The notes: generated from the letters alone by a model not told the origin. A stretch of 64,000 nucleotides of DNA from Carposina sasakii (GCA_014607495.2 CP053148.1:14632001-14696000), one strand, 5' to 3'. Positions 1 through 12,417 are shown, counted from the first letter of the stretch. Numbers and translations: made by a program.

Positions 1-544
1 ACACGTAGGTAATTGCAAGTAAATAGAAGTCATATAAATGAGGGATATTTAATTAATGAAACAGTTATTAAAAAAATCGTGCTTTTTAGCTGCCAATAAA
101 TAGGCTCAATGAGGAAACTGGTCTTGTAATTATTGGCCAATTCATTAAAATATGCTAGTAATTTTTTTTTAAATGTAAAGCAGTTCCTTTATTCTGTTTC
201 AATTGTAAGAATTTATCATAGCATAGTATAGCTGCCTTATAACCTTGCTGCCGGGGGATAACCACCGCCAACTAGAAGAAACGTTTTTTTCCTACCTGGA
301 TATTATTTAATATTTATCAAAGAAACCAGGATCAGTCGACCCACGACCTGTTATCGCGTTTAATTTAATTACTGCTTGCTCTAAATTTTCTTTTATTTTT
401 TCCCTAGTTTTATTATAGTTTGTTTTTTTTTACTGAACCTGTCCACTTCTTGCCTAGCGTTTCATTGGCTTTCATTTACTGATTTTTAAATGGGGCTACC
501 TCAATAATAATAATTCCTTAATAAGCTTTAATTTTTTTTATTAT
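1..544. other. AT-rich intergenic stretch
   Basis: No open frame of coding character, no splice-bounded exon and no inverted termini were recognised. The sequence is A/T homopolymer-rich. Confidence 0.4.
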
Positions 545-690
545 TTTGTTTTAGTAATATTCATATTCATATTCTTTATTGTACACACACATAGATAAAA
601 AATAACACAATTAAAATAAATATTGTACAAAGGCGAGCTTATCTCTATAAGAGATCTCTTCCAGCTAACCCGAAGAAATAAAAAAAAACA
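545..690. repeat. dispersed retroelement-tail-like repeat
   Basis: Begins with three TATTCA/CATATTC-type units, then 'TTTATTGTACACACACATA' and 'GATCTCTTCCAGCTAACC'. This layout resembles 3' tails of LINE/SINE families in lepidopteran DNA. No second copy was found in the window, so the assignment rests on recalled family flavour. Confidence 0.3.
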
Positions 691-970
691 TCACAGAATA
701 GGTAAAACACATGTGCACAGAGGAAGAAAAAAGACATAACAAAGAATAAACAAATACTATACATACCAATTTTCATACATATTCCATAATAACCTACTAC
801 CTACTAACTTCAGAGAGACAATTACTAACTAATATTTTTATAACTGTCTAATATTAATATCACATGACTAAAAAATAGTTACAGAAAATTTGTTGTTGTC
901 TCCGACTGAGGAAAAGTTATTTGTCATATTTTCCTGGAATAAAAGGTATACTCGTATTGACAGATGTATA

Positions 971-1194
971 AAAGACCGGTCGAGTGCGAGTCGGACTCGA
1001 TTACGAAGGATATTTATTATGTTTTCTTTTTTAATATGTGTTATAGCGGAAACAAAGGTATACCATCTGCAAAAAATCTAACAGTCTATGGTAGTTTAAG
1101 AGATATCTACAGCCTGATGACAGACAGATAGACAGAGAGACAGCGGAATTTTTGAAATAGGGTCCCGTTTTTACCGATTGTGTACGGAACCCTA
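971..1194 (+). repeat. dispersed repeat, 'GTGCGAGTCGGACTCG' family, copy 1
   Basis: Starts near 'CCGGTCGAGTGCGAGTCGGA' and ends in 'GTACGGAACCCTAAAAATA', with a run of CAGA units before the end. The same head and tail bound the larger copy at 56,581-57,597. This copy lacks the central duplicated part of that copy. Confidence 0.6.
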
Positions 1195-1758
1195 AAAATA
1201 CTTAATTATAGATCTTGTTATTATTTTGTAGAAAGAATTTAATAATAAATGAGGCAGATACTGAACAAGGGAATTACTTTAAGCAAGATCACTGACGATG
1301 CCTCATCGTGTGCCACTTATGAGCCAAACAAGAGGTCTTGGTAAGCAATTTCGTGGCAGATAATAGACAATAGACAAATGTTTATTTCCTAAAACAACAC
1401 GCACTACACATTACTCTAAAATTGGTAAAGTGGTGGTACAATTTTTATGTCTAACAAAAGTAATGTGAGATGTGTCACAATAGCAAAAAGGTCCTAACTC
1501 AGCATGTGTTACAGACAAATCTGCAACGCTAGTAATTCTGCCAGAACCGAAAGGGGAGTGCGTGCAACAATAAAAACTATGATTAAACAAATATTACGAG
1601 TATAAGGTGATTCTGCAAAAATATTAATATGTAATACATTTATATAATATGGTGTATAATAGATATTGTAAGAATATATATTGAATGGGGTAATCAATCA
1701 GTTCTATAGGTTGAGTATGGGAGGCATAAACAATTGTCATGAGATCCATCTAGTTTGG

Positions 1759-2013
1759 CTACCGAGTAATATTAAAGCTTTGTTTTTGAAGTTTAAGCAG
1801 ATGTAGTTCAAGTGAGGCTTTGAAAGAGGACTTCGTCCTAAGCTGTCGAATTGGTGGGGGTATATTATTCCAGCATTTAGTAGCCAGATATCTAAAACTG
1901 CCCCTAAATGCGGCTGTTCTGTGAGGTGGCATACTTAATTGCAAGGAACATGCTCTCAGTGAGTACCTGAGCCTAGAGCTACGCCATGTCAGCTTGCTAT
2001 ATAAATACAGCAC
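1759..2013 (-). pseudogene. C-terminal end of a LINE reverse-transcriptase protein (CR1/jockey-like)
   Basis: The minus frame encodes 84 residues ending in a stop. The block 'RTAAFRGSFRYLATKCWNNI' followed by PPPIRQLRTKSSFKASLELHL is the kind of conserved C-terminus found on CR1- and jockey-type ORF2 proteins, where a 'W N x L/I P' motif precedes a terminal helix. No RT palm motif lies upstream in this window, so the copy is 5'-truncated. The AT-rich DNA at about 1,370-1,758 lies downstream on the minus strand and is probably the 3' UTR. Clade assignment is tentative. Confidence 0.55.
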
Positions 2014-2219
2014 ACCGGGATTTCTATGTAGAGTTGTTACCTGACGTTAAGTTACTGTGGTGCAGATTTGAATTATCATTGGATCAATTTGTCAGATATG
2101 AAAATATTATTTGTATGTGTGTAAACCTCAGTCAATCACTGACCGATACTTTATCCAACGTTAATCAACTGTTATCTGTCGATTTAACTGTCATATTAAC
2201 TATGGATTTGACTCATTGA

Positions 2220-3394
2220 TTAAATGGAGGGCATATTAGCGTTATTGACATACCTTCGAGAAACAAGTTTGTAGTCAGGTAATTATAACTAGCATAATAA
2301 TAGATAAAAACATAACAGTAGCATGTACTTACCTTATCCTCCCACAACCTAAACTGCATCATGCTTTTTTCATAATCATAATCCATTAACCGCCTATTGA
2401 TTTGATCTTACAATATTTTTAAATCATGGTCCAGCAACACGAGTGTTCTTTAAAAAAATGCAAATCGGTGCCAGCGGGTCAAGGGCGTGAAGGCTCCCTT
2501 ACGAGGATACTCTATGAAGACCCGACGACAAGTGTCATCTAGACTGTTACAGACTTCATTCGCCACCGCGGAAACAGAAAGGGCAACGGATACGGAATAC
2601 GGATTTTTTTTTCACATTTTTGATTATATTCAGATATATTTCAGTACAGGATGTCCGCTTCAAGAATAACGAAACGCCTTTTCAATTTCGTCGAATTATA
2701 AAAAAGTATGCAGAAAGTAAGGATGAATTAATCAAAAATAAAATTAGGAAAAATAGTTTTTATTCTTACAAATCTGTTTCAATTTTTTTGTATCTGGAGT
2801 TAAAAGTAAAATACTTAAGATCACTTACCTTCCAGGAAGGCAAAATTGGCGTGCTTTTGTAAACAGGCGTCCACGACTTAAGCTGGTGAGCTGTTTCGCT
2901 GATCGAAGACTTAGCGTCTTCGAGGAGCGGATAGCGGCTCAGCGACTACGCAGCTGGAGCTTCCGTTCCTTGGAGTGAATACACTAAAAAAAAAAAATAT
3001 TTTAGTACATTATCACGTTCTTTTAGATTTTATTTCGTGTCATTTGACTTTAAAATTTTGTCCGTATTTTTGATAGTTCTATGGTTAAATATTCAATAAA
3101 AATCATTATTTCATTCTTGTAATAAACAGTAATGCTCCTTCTTTATGGATTGGCGGGTGTTAATGTTTGCATGTTTATAAAATCTTCAATTTAAAAATAC
3201 CTTTTGTTAAAAACAAGCTTTACTATTTGTTAATAAAATTAACTCAAACTAACTCGATGGGTTTGCGTCGTTTAATTAAGGAGTTCCTATTGCCACCTTC
3301 CAGCTCCAAGATCAGATTAGCTCTATGTCATAATAATATTGCATTGTCATCCGATTTATTCATGATATACATACATGTAAAATTTCGGCTCAAT
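2220..3394. other. unassigned sequence with two GC-richer islands
   Basis: Two islands, 2,470-2,620 and 2,870-2,990, stand out from AT-rich flanks. The first has an open frame (MKAPLRGYSMKTRRQ...) with no recognisable domain; the second has 'GACTTAGCGTCTTCGAGG', a short hairpin. I could not link either to a splice-bounded gene. Confidence 0.25.
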
Positions 3395-3480
3395 CGAAAA
3401 CCGGGAAGTGGATCAAATTTAACTTGCAAGATTTGGTTACAGACAACGGGACAGGTGAAACTAAATAAAAGCTTGTAAAA
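3395..3480 (+). repeat. dispersed repeat, copy 1 (inverted partner at 38.8 kb)
   Basis: This stretch ('...CAAGATTTGGTTACAGACA' to 'AAATAAAAGCTTGTAAAA') is the near-exact reverse complement of 38,785-38,880. The 'TTTTACAAGCTTTTATTTA' boundary recurs near 35,446. Confidence 0.6.
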
Positions 3481-4449
3481 TAAAGACGGCCTTATTTATT
3501 AATTTACTCAATTTTTTTTGAATGAAAAACAATTTCATGCTATAGATGGGAAATAAGTATCGGTCTGTTCCATAGCTAGTATTATTACCGTTGTTTGAGG
3601 GCTCAATGTTATTTTATTGAGAAACTCGATCGCAACGGAATATGGATCTTTGACCGATCTAGTTGACCTGACTCGAAGTAAAGTAACCTACAATTAACTA
3701 GAAAAGGATCCTCAATATGGATCTCAATTTTTATTAGCATAATTTTACGGGGTCGGCGTAATATGGTTATCGATATGTTATTGATCGAAATCAATCAAAA
3801 TTGCTAAAGGATTTAGGGATAAAAAAACAACTACATAAAGATATGTTTCTCAGATCTTACAGATATTTTTTTGAACACCCTATCTCTCATTCTATTTTGT
3901 CCCCCCAAAGTAACATTAAAATTTATTTTGTAATTTTTATGTGACAAACTGTAACAAACTTCAAAGCATCCAAATACATAACATTTGCGCTTATTGAACG
4001 AGATTTGCTCTATAACTTCTTATCAAACAGATTGAAGCAGTGCAAGCTGGTTTTAATTCTTTAATTGAATGGGTTGATTCGGGGTGGAATCTATTGAAGA
4101 AAAGATTAACATTTTTATAAAGGGTGGTTACCAAAAAATTTTTAGTGATGTTTTGTAACTTGCATGCGGGCATAGAGCAGAAATGATTCAACAGCGGCGA
4201 GATAGCATATTACGAGTATTACGTTCGAGAGTTTTACAAAATCTTGTTTACGGAAAATTCCGCCAACCTGTGAATATCTTTTTGAAAAAGATTTGTTTTC
4301 ATTTGGCCACTTCGTGCACCTAATAAAAATATAAAAACTGCTGCGCAAGCACAGTCCCCTCAGCAGACTCAGGTCCTTCCTAGTTATGCTACTAATTACA
4401 CAATGCGGGTACAACAATATAATACAAACCTCCTGCCACTGACTTTTTA

Positions 4450-4842
4450 AATACTTTTTATAATCAAGGCCGCGATTATCCCCGCCCTTCTCAAAGGCAC
4501 ATTAGTAATCATATCAGGACCTCAAGACCAAGGCCTGTTTATAATAATTTGGAGTCATACCCCACTACTAGACGAGGACAGGCGCGACCTCAAGGGCCGT
4601 CTAGCACCCGTTTTCAAAGCAAACGAAAATTCTGACTCAAATTTTGCAAAAGAGTGGGAGCGCCATTAAGTTTAAGGGCCATTATACAAAATTTTCGAAT
4701 ACCATTTATAGCCAGAATTTGTTTCGGTAACCAAAATCAGATTAGTGAACGTAAGTTTTCTGCAGTCTCAGGACTGGCTTGTGAAAATCAATTTGAAAAA
4801 CGTATACTTTCATCTATACCTCTTAATAATAATAATAAATAA
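4450..4842 (+). pseudogene. possible DIRS-type retrotransposon fragment (Gag tail to start of RT)
   Basis: One reading frame runs through the block with a single internal TGA (4,633-4,635). The first part is rich in Gln, Arg, Ser and Pro (YNQGRDYPRPSQRH...), as in retroelement Gag C-termini. The second contains 'VGAPLSLRAIIQNFRIPF', resembling the 'V-G-G-R-L ... I-x-x-G-(Y/F)-x-I-P-F' entry to DIRS-type reverse transcriptases. The frame then ends at an Asn-rich stop, so RT palm motifs are absent. No split direct repeats typical of DIRS were found. The family call is inference from a short similarity; an unrelated low-complexity ORF remains possible. Confidence 0.35.
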
Positions 4843-4916
4843 AATAAATAATAAATAATCTACCGGTCGCGAAGGCCCATCGATGTCTTCTCAGAGTCTT
4901 ATACAGGCGTCAACTT

Positions 4917-6250
4917 AGCAATGGGCGTTTATTCGACGAACTAGTCGAATCGACTAGTCTATCTACATTCGACGATTTAACGGTTTATCGTTCGTTCGTA
5001 GACTAGTCGAATTCATAGACTAGTCGAATTCATAGACAGTTTGTTTAAATAGTCCACGTTCATTTCGACGAGACCGCGTCAACGCGCGACGGTACGGCTT
5101 TTGAACGTAGTCGTGTAACATTCGACGAGAATGCGATGAGACGTTGACGCGGTGGTCAAATGAATTAGAGCCTTATTACTACCATACTTCCGTTCATATT
5201 TCAAAATACTTTTATTGTACTATTTCAAATTTATTCTATATATATATTATTTATTTCAAGTTGATTGAAGAAAAAGGATGCTAATTAGTTATGTTCACGT
5301 GCGTGAAAGAAAAACTAGAGTAGTTGATATAAACTGGTTTTTACATTTCTCTAAACAGGTTCCTAGAATTTTTTGATTTTAAAAGTAAAAATAGTAAAAG
5401 TGGCCGCGATATTGAAGTTTTAGTTAAGAGTCGGATTGCTTTCAATTTCGATATCTGAGGTTTCTGGCAGTTCCCAAACACATTTCCGGTGTCAAAAATA
5501 GTAAAAGTGGCCGCCATTTACAACTTTTTAGGTAAGTGCTGGATTACTACCAAAATCGATATCTGAGGTTCCTAGCAGTTCCCAAACACATTTCTGATGT
5601 CAAAAATAATAAAAGTGGACGCCATTTTGAACTTTTTAGTTAAGGGCCGGATAGCCTTCAAACTCGATATCTGTTGTTCCTTGCAGTTCCCAAACACAAT
5701 CCGGCCCATAACTAAAAAATTCAAAATGGCGTCCACTTTTATTATTTTTGACATCGGAAATGTGTTTGGGAACTGCCAGGAACCTCAGATATCGATTTTG
5801 GAATAAATTCGGCACTTAACTAAAAAGTTCAAAATGGCGGCCACTTTTATTATTTTTGACACTGGAAATGGGTTTGGGAACTACCAGAAACCTCAGATAT
5901 AGATTTTGGAAGCAATCCGTCATTTAACTAAAAAGTTCAAAATGGCGGCCACTTTTATTATTTTTAAAACCGGAAATGTGTTTGGGAACTGCCAGGAACC
6001 TCAGATATCGATTTTGGAAACAATCCGGCTCTTAAGTAAAAAGTTCAAAATGGCGATTTTGATAAAACGCTACGCACGCATCATCGTCTAAAATTTAGAC
6101 TACTAGTTCATTTGGACTCTAAATAGACTGTTCGTCGCGTAATGAACTAGTCGACGAATTCGACTGGTTGATCGACTAGTCGACGATCGACGATCGACGA
6201 TGAACGGTCTCGTTTCGTTTACGAAAAAATCGTCGACGACCCATCTCTTC
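4917..6250. repeat. fold-back element 1 (inverted arrays of ~105-bp units)
   Basis: Three units of about 105 bp ('GTCAAAAATAGTAAAAGTGG ... TTCCCAAACACATTTCCGGT') run forward from about 5,390 to 5,700. About three more run as reverse complements from 5,701 to 6,056, so the block folds on itself. The outer flanks (4,920-5,050 and 6,090-6,230) are both dense in CGACTAGTCG/CGTCGACGA palindromes. The same unit makes the array at 13.5-14.2 kb. The units give spurious ORFs on both strands. Confidence 0.8.
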
Positions 6251-7442
6251 ACAGGCGGCACACGCAAGCGCGCTACGGTTCAATCTGAGCCAGTCAGATT
6301 TCGTCGCTCGTCGCGTTCATATAAATTTTTGCCTAAGCTATTTTATATTTTACTTTCCTGTACGTAGTTCACCAATTCTCTCCTTCTTTACAATATATAT
6401 ATATATATTTACTAATTTTTGTTGGGACTTATGATTTACCACCCAACCTGCTAGGAGGCACGGCCACCCAAGAGGACCTGCCGACTATCCCTCCTACAAC
6501 CTTATTCCAGATTTGATGCAAAGCCTTTAGGCCTTTAGGCTTAAGGTAAACTCAAGGTTAGGTTAGGTTTGAACTCGCACTAAGTTTAGCGTAGAAACAA
6601 TAATGTAATAAGCTTACCTATCAATGAAAGAGGTAAGTTTGTATGAAGCATGGATTAACAATACACCTATTTCTAAAATCACAATGTAATTGTCAAAATG
6701 AGGTAGGAATAAGCATTCACAGAGGGGAACGCATGTCAATTATGAAAATGTTGAATTTATTGAAAATTACACCACCCGACTGCATAATAAATGGAAACTT
6801 TTGTTATTGGACCTTATTTATAAACACAACATTTAATATAGCTGTCGAACAACTGTTTTTTAATATACTCAATTTATCCAAAGTGACGTTATAATAGAGT
6901 AGCCGTTTGTCTACTTATAGTGTCTTTGGGCAAACCTAAAATAGTGACTTTAAAATTGTTATAATTACCTCGGTAAATTTCTACGCCAGCGAAATGATTA
7001 TTTCGTGAATATTTCCATTATTGGGTGATCTTCCGAAAATATATACAAAAATAATCTTTAATATAACCCTATTATGGATGCATAAACTTGAATAAGATAG
7101 AATAAAATTAAGAATCTAGAAGGTTCACAAATGAAACTAAAGAACAGTTCAAATAGTTATCATAAAATTAGTATTAATAATTATTACTTACTCCTCAAAG
7201 CAACGCTCTATAATATTGATTTAGGATTATTTTTCGATGGACTAACTTATTTAAGGCGCTAGTGTCTTCATAGCTTTAACACAGTTTCATTTATTTTATT
7301 TTGTTTCATGTAGATCCGTGGGACTTTATTAAACGGAACAGACTCCAAACGCCGCGGACATGTGACCTGGTCACGTGCTGCCTGCTAAAAGTATGGCTTC
7401 GGTGAAGGCCCATTTACATGATACAATTTTCCTGTACCTATA
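6251..7442. other. no gene seen; AT-rich with minor repeats
   Basis: Contains a (TA)n run near 6,395 and a short piece near 7,257-7,340 ('GGCGCTAGTGTCTTCATAGC') that recurs near 15,139-15,215. The open frame at 6,643-6,894 has no recognisable features. Confidence 0.35.
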
Positions 7443-7821
7443 CAGGTGATTTTTGGTCGTCAACGTTCCCGAAAACTACGGAATCTCATCATCACGATCA
7501 TTTTTCTCCATGGAAGCATACCTGGGAAGTGTCTGGTTTCCAAAATATTAGCGTCCAAAGTTGAGTAAATAGACTGCGTTTTTCTGCATAAATGCACATA
7601 GACGTGCGTAGCAGGATTTTTTCCCGAAAAATAATTAATATTTGTCTATAAAAAAACTAACATAAACACTAGACACTATAAATTTCGCACGATCAAGGAA
7701 TTTAAAATTTTTTTTCAAAAAAAAAATTTTTTTTCCCAGCATTTTTTTTGGCATAAACTTACTTTATTTCATGTATAGAATACGTACCCTTCGTTAAAGG
7801 TGGCTACAAAAAAACACCCTG
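7443..7821 (+). mobile_element. MITE-A copy 1 (complete)
   Basis: A 379-bp element with TA on each side. It begins 'CAGGTGATTTTTGGTCGTCA' and ends 'AAAAAAACACCCTG'. Its body includes 'CATGGAAGCATACCTGGGAA'. Related copies lie at 12.9, 33.7, 34.5, 43.7, 45.0 and 47.9 kb. Confidence 0.85.
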
Positions 7822-8604
7822 TATATTCAAGTGTAATAATTGAATTCAATTATTGATACCCCATTGGGCGTTTTTCCACTAACGATACGACTACGACATT
7901 ACCTACTTTACTGACAGTGAAAGAATATTAATAGGTATTTACTATTTTATTTATTTTATTTATATCATACTCATCATTTTACTTTATTTAAACATGAACT
8001 ATTAAAATACATCCGTCGTTAAGATTAGATCCCAAAACTTCTTTCCGTACTTGCCGTTGTCGGCTAATTTCTTTAAAAAATATTCTTTAATTCGTTGAAT
8101 TAGTATCTGCATGTAGCCACATATTAATTTCCTTGGTTTATTAAGAGTAACACAATTTTTTTATTTCGCTAAAGTAGTAACCATCCAAATGTCATTTTAC
8201 TCTACATAATTAAAAATCGTAGTATAATGTCCTGTCCCTATCACCGACCACGCTCGCTACATTTCTACCGCATACTTGTATTATGCATACGACCGATACG
8301 ACCTTAGATTATAAGGATACGACTATTAACTGACGGAAGTAAAATTACTTTAGTAACAGAAATTACAATTGGCTTGTGTTGCAATATAAATATTTTTGTG
8401 GGGTTGCCGTTTCATTAATTCGCAAACTTAGCGTGGTTCGACTATAATACCATAACCAAATGAAAACTGTAGGAAATAATACAATTATTAGATTTAAATT
8501 AAACTTTAGTTTATTGCACAAGCAGGAAAAGATATTACAATACAATGTCATTGACATTTTGCCAGAAACGGAACTACAGTTTTATTTTTCTTAATTAGAC
8601 TAAG
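7822..8604. other. no gene seen
   Basis: AT-rich unique-looking sequence. A minus open frame at 8,363-8,557 has no recognisable domain. Confidence 0.35.
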
Positions 8605-9040
8605 GGCGTTGTTTACATTCTTCCAATATCCTCTCTTAAACATAGGCCCATCTTGGATGAACAATAAGCCAGCTTGGAGTATGTCGTTGCTTTGGCGAGG
8701 GCATCTGCAACCATAATATCAGTCTGTACATAGCAAACTTCAATTGTCCCTCCGAGTACTTTCTCACGAATAAAGTGGTGCCTTACGTCGATGAGTACCT
8801 GAAAGTTTTATAGAACTCTGATTATCACTGTATATGATCATAGATTTATTCTTCACCTGTGGTCAAAAAACTTCTTGAAATTGCTTCAGCCATAAAACTT
8901 CTTGTATGCATGATGCTAATGACATGTACTCTGCTTCCGTTGTAGACAGAGCAACTGTAGGTTATCGCCTTGAGTTCCAGCTGATCGTTCCTCCCTGAAA
9001 AAGGAATGTGTAACCAGTGCAGGAATGCCGATCATCCTCT
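8605..9040 (-). pseudogene. Copia retrotransposon RNase H fragment
   Basis: Translating the minus strand in joined frames gives the hallmark order of Ty1/Copia RNase H: 'GYTFLFQGGTISW', then 'TVALSTTEAEYMSLA' (acidic residues of the active site), 'IIYSDNQSSIKLS' (catalytic Asp), and finally 'VADALAKA'. Several stops and frame changes interrupt it, so it is dead. Only the C-terminal part of Pol is present; no integrase, RT or LTR was recognised nearby. Long open frames are absent, which is why it is easy to miss. The family call is strong because three consecutive motifs fall in the right order. Confidence 0.8.
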
Positions 9041-9260
9041 AAAGTATGACAGTAGATACACTTAAACTGATTTAAGTCGTGGTTGGTGAGCTTAAGTTGG
9101 TTGGATGGTGTACTTTGGTACGAGACGGAAGGTTTTGTTTTGAATTGTTTGGCTTATTGCAATTATATTACGTATTAGTAAGTTTACTTAGTTTTATGCT
9201 GCATTAGATTAGTACAAACGTAAAATTTGTCTAGGTTAGAGTAATTAAGTTATGTAAGTC

Positions 9261-9645
9261 GCCTATCCAACCGAATAAAGTGGTAATCGTCAAAATAAAA
9301 TTTTACAGGAGAGCAAAAAAACATGAAATCTGGTTATAGCTTTGCACTCAAAAGCCAAATAACAGTGTTTTATATACCATTATATGCAGAAAAAAATCTA
9401 TTTTTATCCTACTAATCAATAATTAAACCTTTCTTTTAATTTTGTAACAAAAAACGTTATTTTGTACATTACATTTATATTCGTCAGTAAATGGCGACGA
9501 TATTTTTTGTAAAAGTTTTTACCGCTTTATTCGCCTAAAATATTTTTTAAATGGAGCTAGTATTAAGACATTACCACCTTATTGCACCGAAATTTGATCA
9601 TTCGGTCATTTTGTGAGAGTGGATTACCACTTTATTCGCCTGGCT
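9261..9645. mobile_element. MITE-D, inverted termini around GAATAAAGTGGTAATC
   Basis: The 16-bp word GAATAAAGTGGTAATC (9,273-9,288) returns as its exact reverse complement at 9,622-9,637. A further partial inverted copy lies at about 9,520-9,535. Boundaries are approximate and no target duplication was identified. Confidence 0.6.
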
Positions 9646-10439
9646 TTTCTTTTTTCCTTAAAGAGCAAATTAATGATATTGCTTTATTCAAAAAACTTAA
9701 ACAAGATACATTCTCCGCATGAATTTTAACTTTTTAATTTAATAGTATTTTAAACAGTAAAGTTGCTTTGCACCATAAAATATGTTTGGTTTAGTGGTCC
9801 ATCCATGTGCATCGCAGCTAACTTATCATCTTCCTAGCATTTTTTCCGTATTTTTTTAGGGTTGGCTTCCTAAACAAGGAGATTTAGCTACATAAGGTAA
9901 TGGATTTTATACAGAGCGACTGCTATCGGACCTCCGCAACCCAGAAGGAAATCCATAGGTCCTTATTCCCAGGATAGGCGTCAGTCAAAGTCAATATCGA
10001 AGTACCTAAATCTTTAAAGATATTTTTCACACGTAAAGATGGAAGATACCACCGTTTTTTAAAAATAAACCTCTATGGGAAGAAACGGCAAGAAACCTAA
10101 GCCATCACCTTACTCGATCATCCTTTAAGCCTTTATTCCCATTTCCACCCTCGAGTTTACCACCGGGGTGGTGATTGGCACTGATAAGTGGCGTTTACCA
10201 CCCCGGTGGTAAATGGCACCTCTTAAGTTTCATCTGCCCACTTTATAGTTAGGGGTTCACTCGCATTTCGTATTGGATATTGCGGCAGTCATACTGAACT
10301 TAAACATAAATGCAAACCTAAGAAATAAGATTAAGGCCGTCGAACATTGGGCTGAGATCCGTCAGGGTTTCTGCCATGACCATGATGTCTGCGTGTCCGT
10401 GAACTTAGCAGCTCAAAAATAAATGTGAGTTTTATTCTA
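9646..10439. other. no gene; contains a pair of G/C hairpins
   Basis: At about 10,158-10,213, ACCACCGGGGTGGT is followed 30-40 bp later by its reverse complement ACCACCCCGGTGGT. Each is itself a near-perfect hairpin and each is flanked by TTTACC/TTACC and GGCAC. Nothing else was recognised. Confidence 0.5.
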
Positions 10440-10890
10440 GTGCAGGTGAGTTCTACAGTTCCTGATACCTTTTATAAATAGTTCTGGCATTTTTACCCCG
10501 AAAAACTTAAATTGAAAAATGAACTGCTAACTTCCCGTAGCAGATGAAAAAAAAGTGAGTTCTCTTAGCATACAGGTGATTTCTACAGTTCCTGATACTT
10601 TTTACAAATAGTTCTGGCCTTTTTCCATGAAAAACGTAAATTGAAAAATGAGCTGCTACCTTCCCGTAGCAGATCACTTTAGAGCAAATCAAATTTAAAT
10701 ACATACATATAATCACGCCTTTATCCCTCACGGGGTAGGAAAAGCACCAAGGGCCGAATTTAAATGGGTGTTCTATCCACGTGCAGCTCAGTTCTATATT
10801 TCTTGATACTTTTTATAAATACTTATGTTGTTTTAACCCTGAAAAAAGTCAATTAATAATAATCTGATTAACTTTCCATAGAAAATTATG
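10440..10890. repeat. tandem repeat, ~2-3 units of ~125-210 bp
   Basis: The block 'TTCTACAGTTCCTGATACYT ... ACTTCCCGTAGCAGAT' occurs at about 10,448-10,547 and 10,569-10,674. A diverged third copy begins near 10,788. The open frame across it is repeat-derived. The 'AATCACGCCTTTATCCCTCA' repeat (about 10,710) lies between copies two and three. Confidence 0.7.
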
Positions 10891-10939
10891 AATTCACAGC
10901 AGATCATGTAAATTTATCGCTCAACTCTTTCACAATTAT

Positions 10940-11415
10940 TATTCCGTAGTAGACCTGTAACCTGAAACTAAAATCAAGTCCAGAACTCACGTAAAAGTTC
11001 CAGCAGCGCACATCTGAATGTAGAAAATACATAAAGTATGTAAAAACCCTATCAATCGTTACAAAAAAAATCTCAAAGCTTCTCAAAGTGAAGAACTCTT
11101 TTGATTTTCATGGATCTGGAGTAGACTTATAACCTGGTTCTAACATCAAGTCCAGAACTTACGTAAAAGTTCTAGCAGCGCACACCTGAATGTAGAAAAT
11201 ACAAAACTTATACAAAAACTCTTTCAATCGTTTCAAAATAATTCTCAAAGGTTCTTGAAGGCTAAAACTCTTTAGTTTTTAATAAATCTGGAGTAGACCT
11301 GCAATCTGTAACTAAAACCAAGTCCAGAACTCACGTAAAAGTTACAGCAGCGCACACTTGAATGTAGAAGATACAAAAAGTATGTAAAAACCTTATCGAT
11401 CGTTTCATTGAAAAT
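10940..11415. repeat. tandem repeat, three ~172-bp units
   Basis: Units start 'GTAGACCTGTAACCTG' (about 10,949), 'GTAGACTTATAACCTG' (about 11,122) and 'GTAGACCTGCAATCTG' (about 11,293). Each carries 'AAGTCCAGAACT(C/T)ACGTAAA' and 'CAGCGCACA'. Spacing is 171-175 bp. Confidence 0.8.
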
Positions 11416-12417
11416 TGGCCTAACTTATACATCTCAATAGAAATAATACCCATTTTCCAGTCATCCTGTATACAAAAAGACAAAATATCAATTACGGTGA
11501 CATTATTAAATTACGGTGGCCCTCTTTTTTGCCACCGGAGCCACTGGAGTTGCGACACCGTACTTAGAGTTAAGTAACAAATTTCAAATTATAACGGACA
11601 CTATTATTTTAATTGTAATAATTCATTTGCAATTACGTCGATACATCTAATCTTTAATCATCTGTAAAATTTCTTTTTAAATAGCCTTTTAGTTTTTTAA
11701 ATACACATGACACCGTTATATGATAAATTTGTATTCCTGCGCCACCGCAGGTTATACTTACGTTTTTGGCGGGAAAACTGTTCAGTGTATCAATCATCCT
11801 TGTACTTTGTATACGATGGCTTGACAGAGCAGTGCGGGGAAAGATAGCTTAGCATCTATCTCATTCATTATGATGAAATAGTGTAATGTTCAAAATGCGC
11901 CAGCGTTATTGACTTTTTCCGCGGGACATTTTTAAAAAGCTGTTACAGGTACTACCGGGTTAAGTTAAATTACTGCTCATGGTGTAAATAATAGTAACAT
12001 TTAATGTATTTTTAAAATATGTATGTATTCTGTTAAATTAATTCACCCGAAAATTGAAATAGCCAAATTTATTTTTGTAAATGAAGTGGGGACATAGCAC
12101 CGCAATTAGATTTAGAACCTTTGATAATTTTTTTAATGCGTAAACAAATAGATTTTGGTCTTAAATTTTAAACGTTAGTCTAGATCACTGTCTGAACTTA
12201 AAGAAAAAAAATTAATAAATGTGCATTTTGCACTTTCCACTACGATTTTCATCCACGCCGCGCTAAAAACGTACCTGGGAAATTCACCCATATACGTAGC
12301 GTTTGTTGCAAAGTCGATTTTAAAAAAGTGGTTTTGTTTATTTTCTGGTATTATTGTAGTTACAATTTTACCTTACACTAAGCTAACACAATTAAGTTAC
12401 CAATTCAATCTCAACCG
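11416..12417. other. no gene seen
   Basis: AT-rich; a short CGGTGGC/GCCACCG inverted pair lies near 11,514-11,546. The plus open frame at 12,221-12,469 runs into the MITE at 12,418 and has no recognisable domain. Confidence 0.3.

Noticed and set aside
5390..6056. CRISPR-like array or small protein family (repeated 'KKFKMA' peptides)
   Set aside because: Units are ~105 bp with no unique spacers and invert midway; the peptides are translations of the repeat on either strand.
6555..6570. Telomeric TTAGG repeat
   Set aside because: Only two to three GGTTA units are present, far too few to indicate a telomeric or subtelomeric array.
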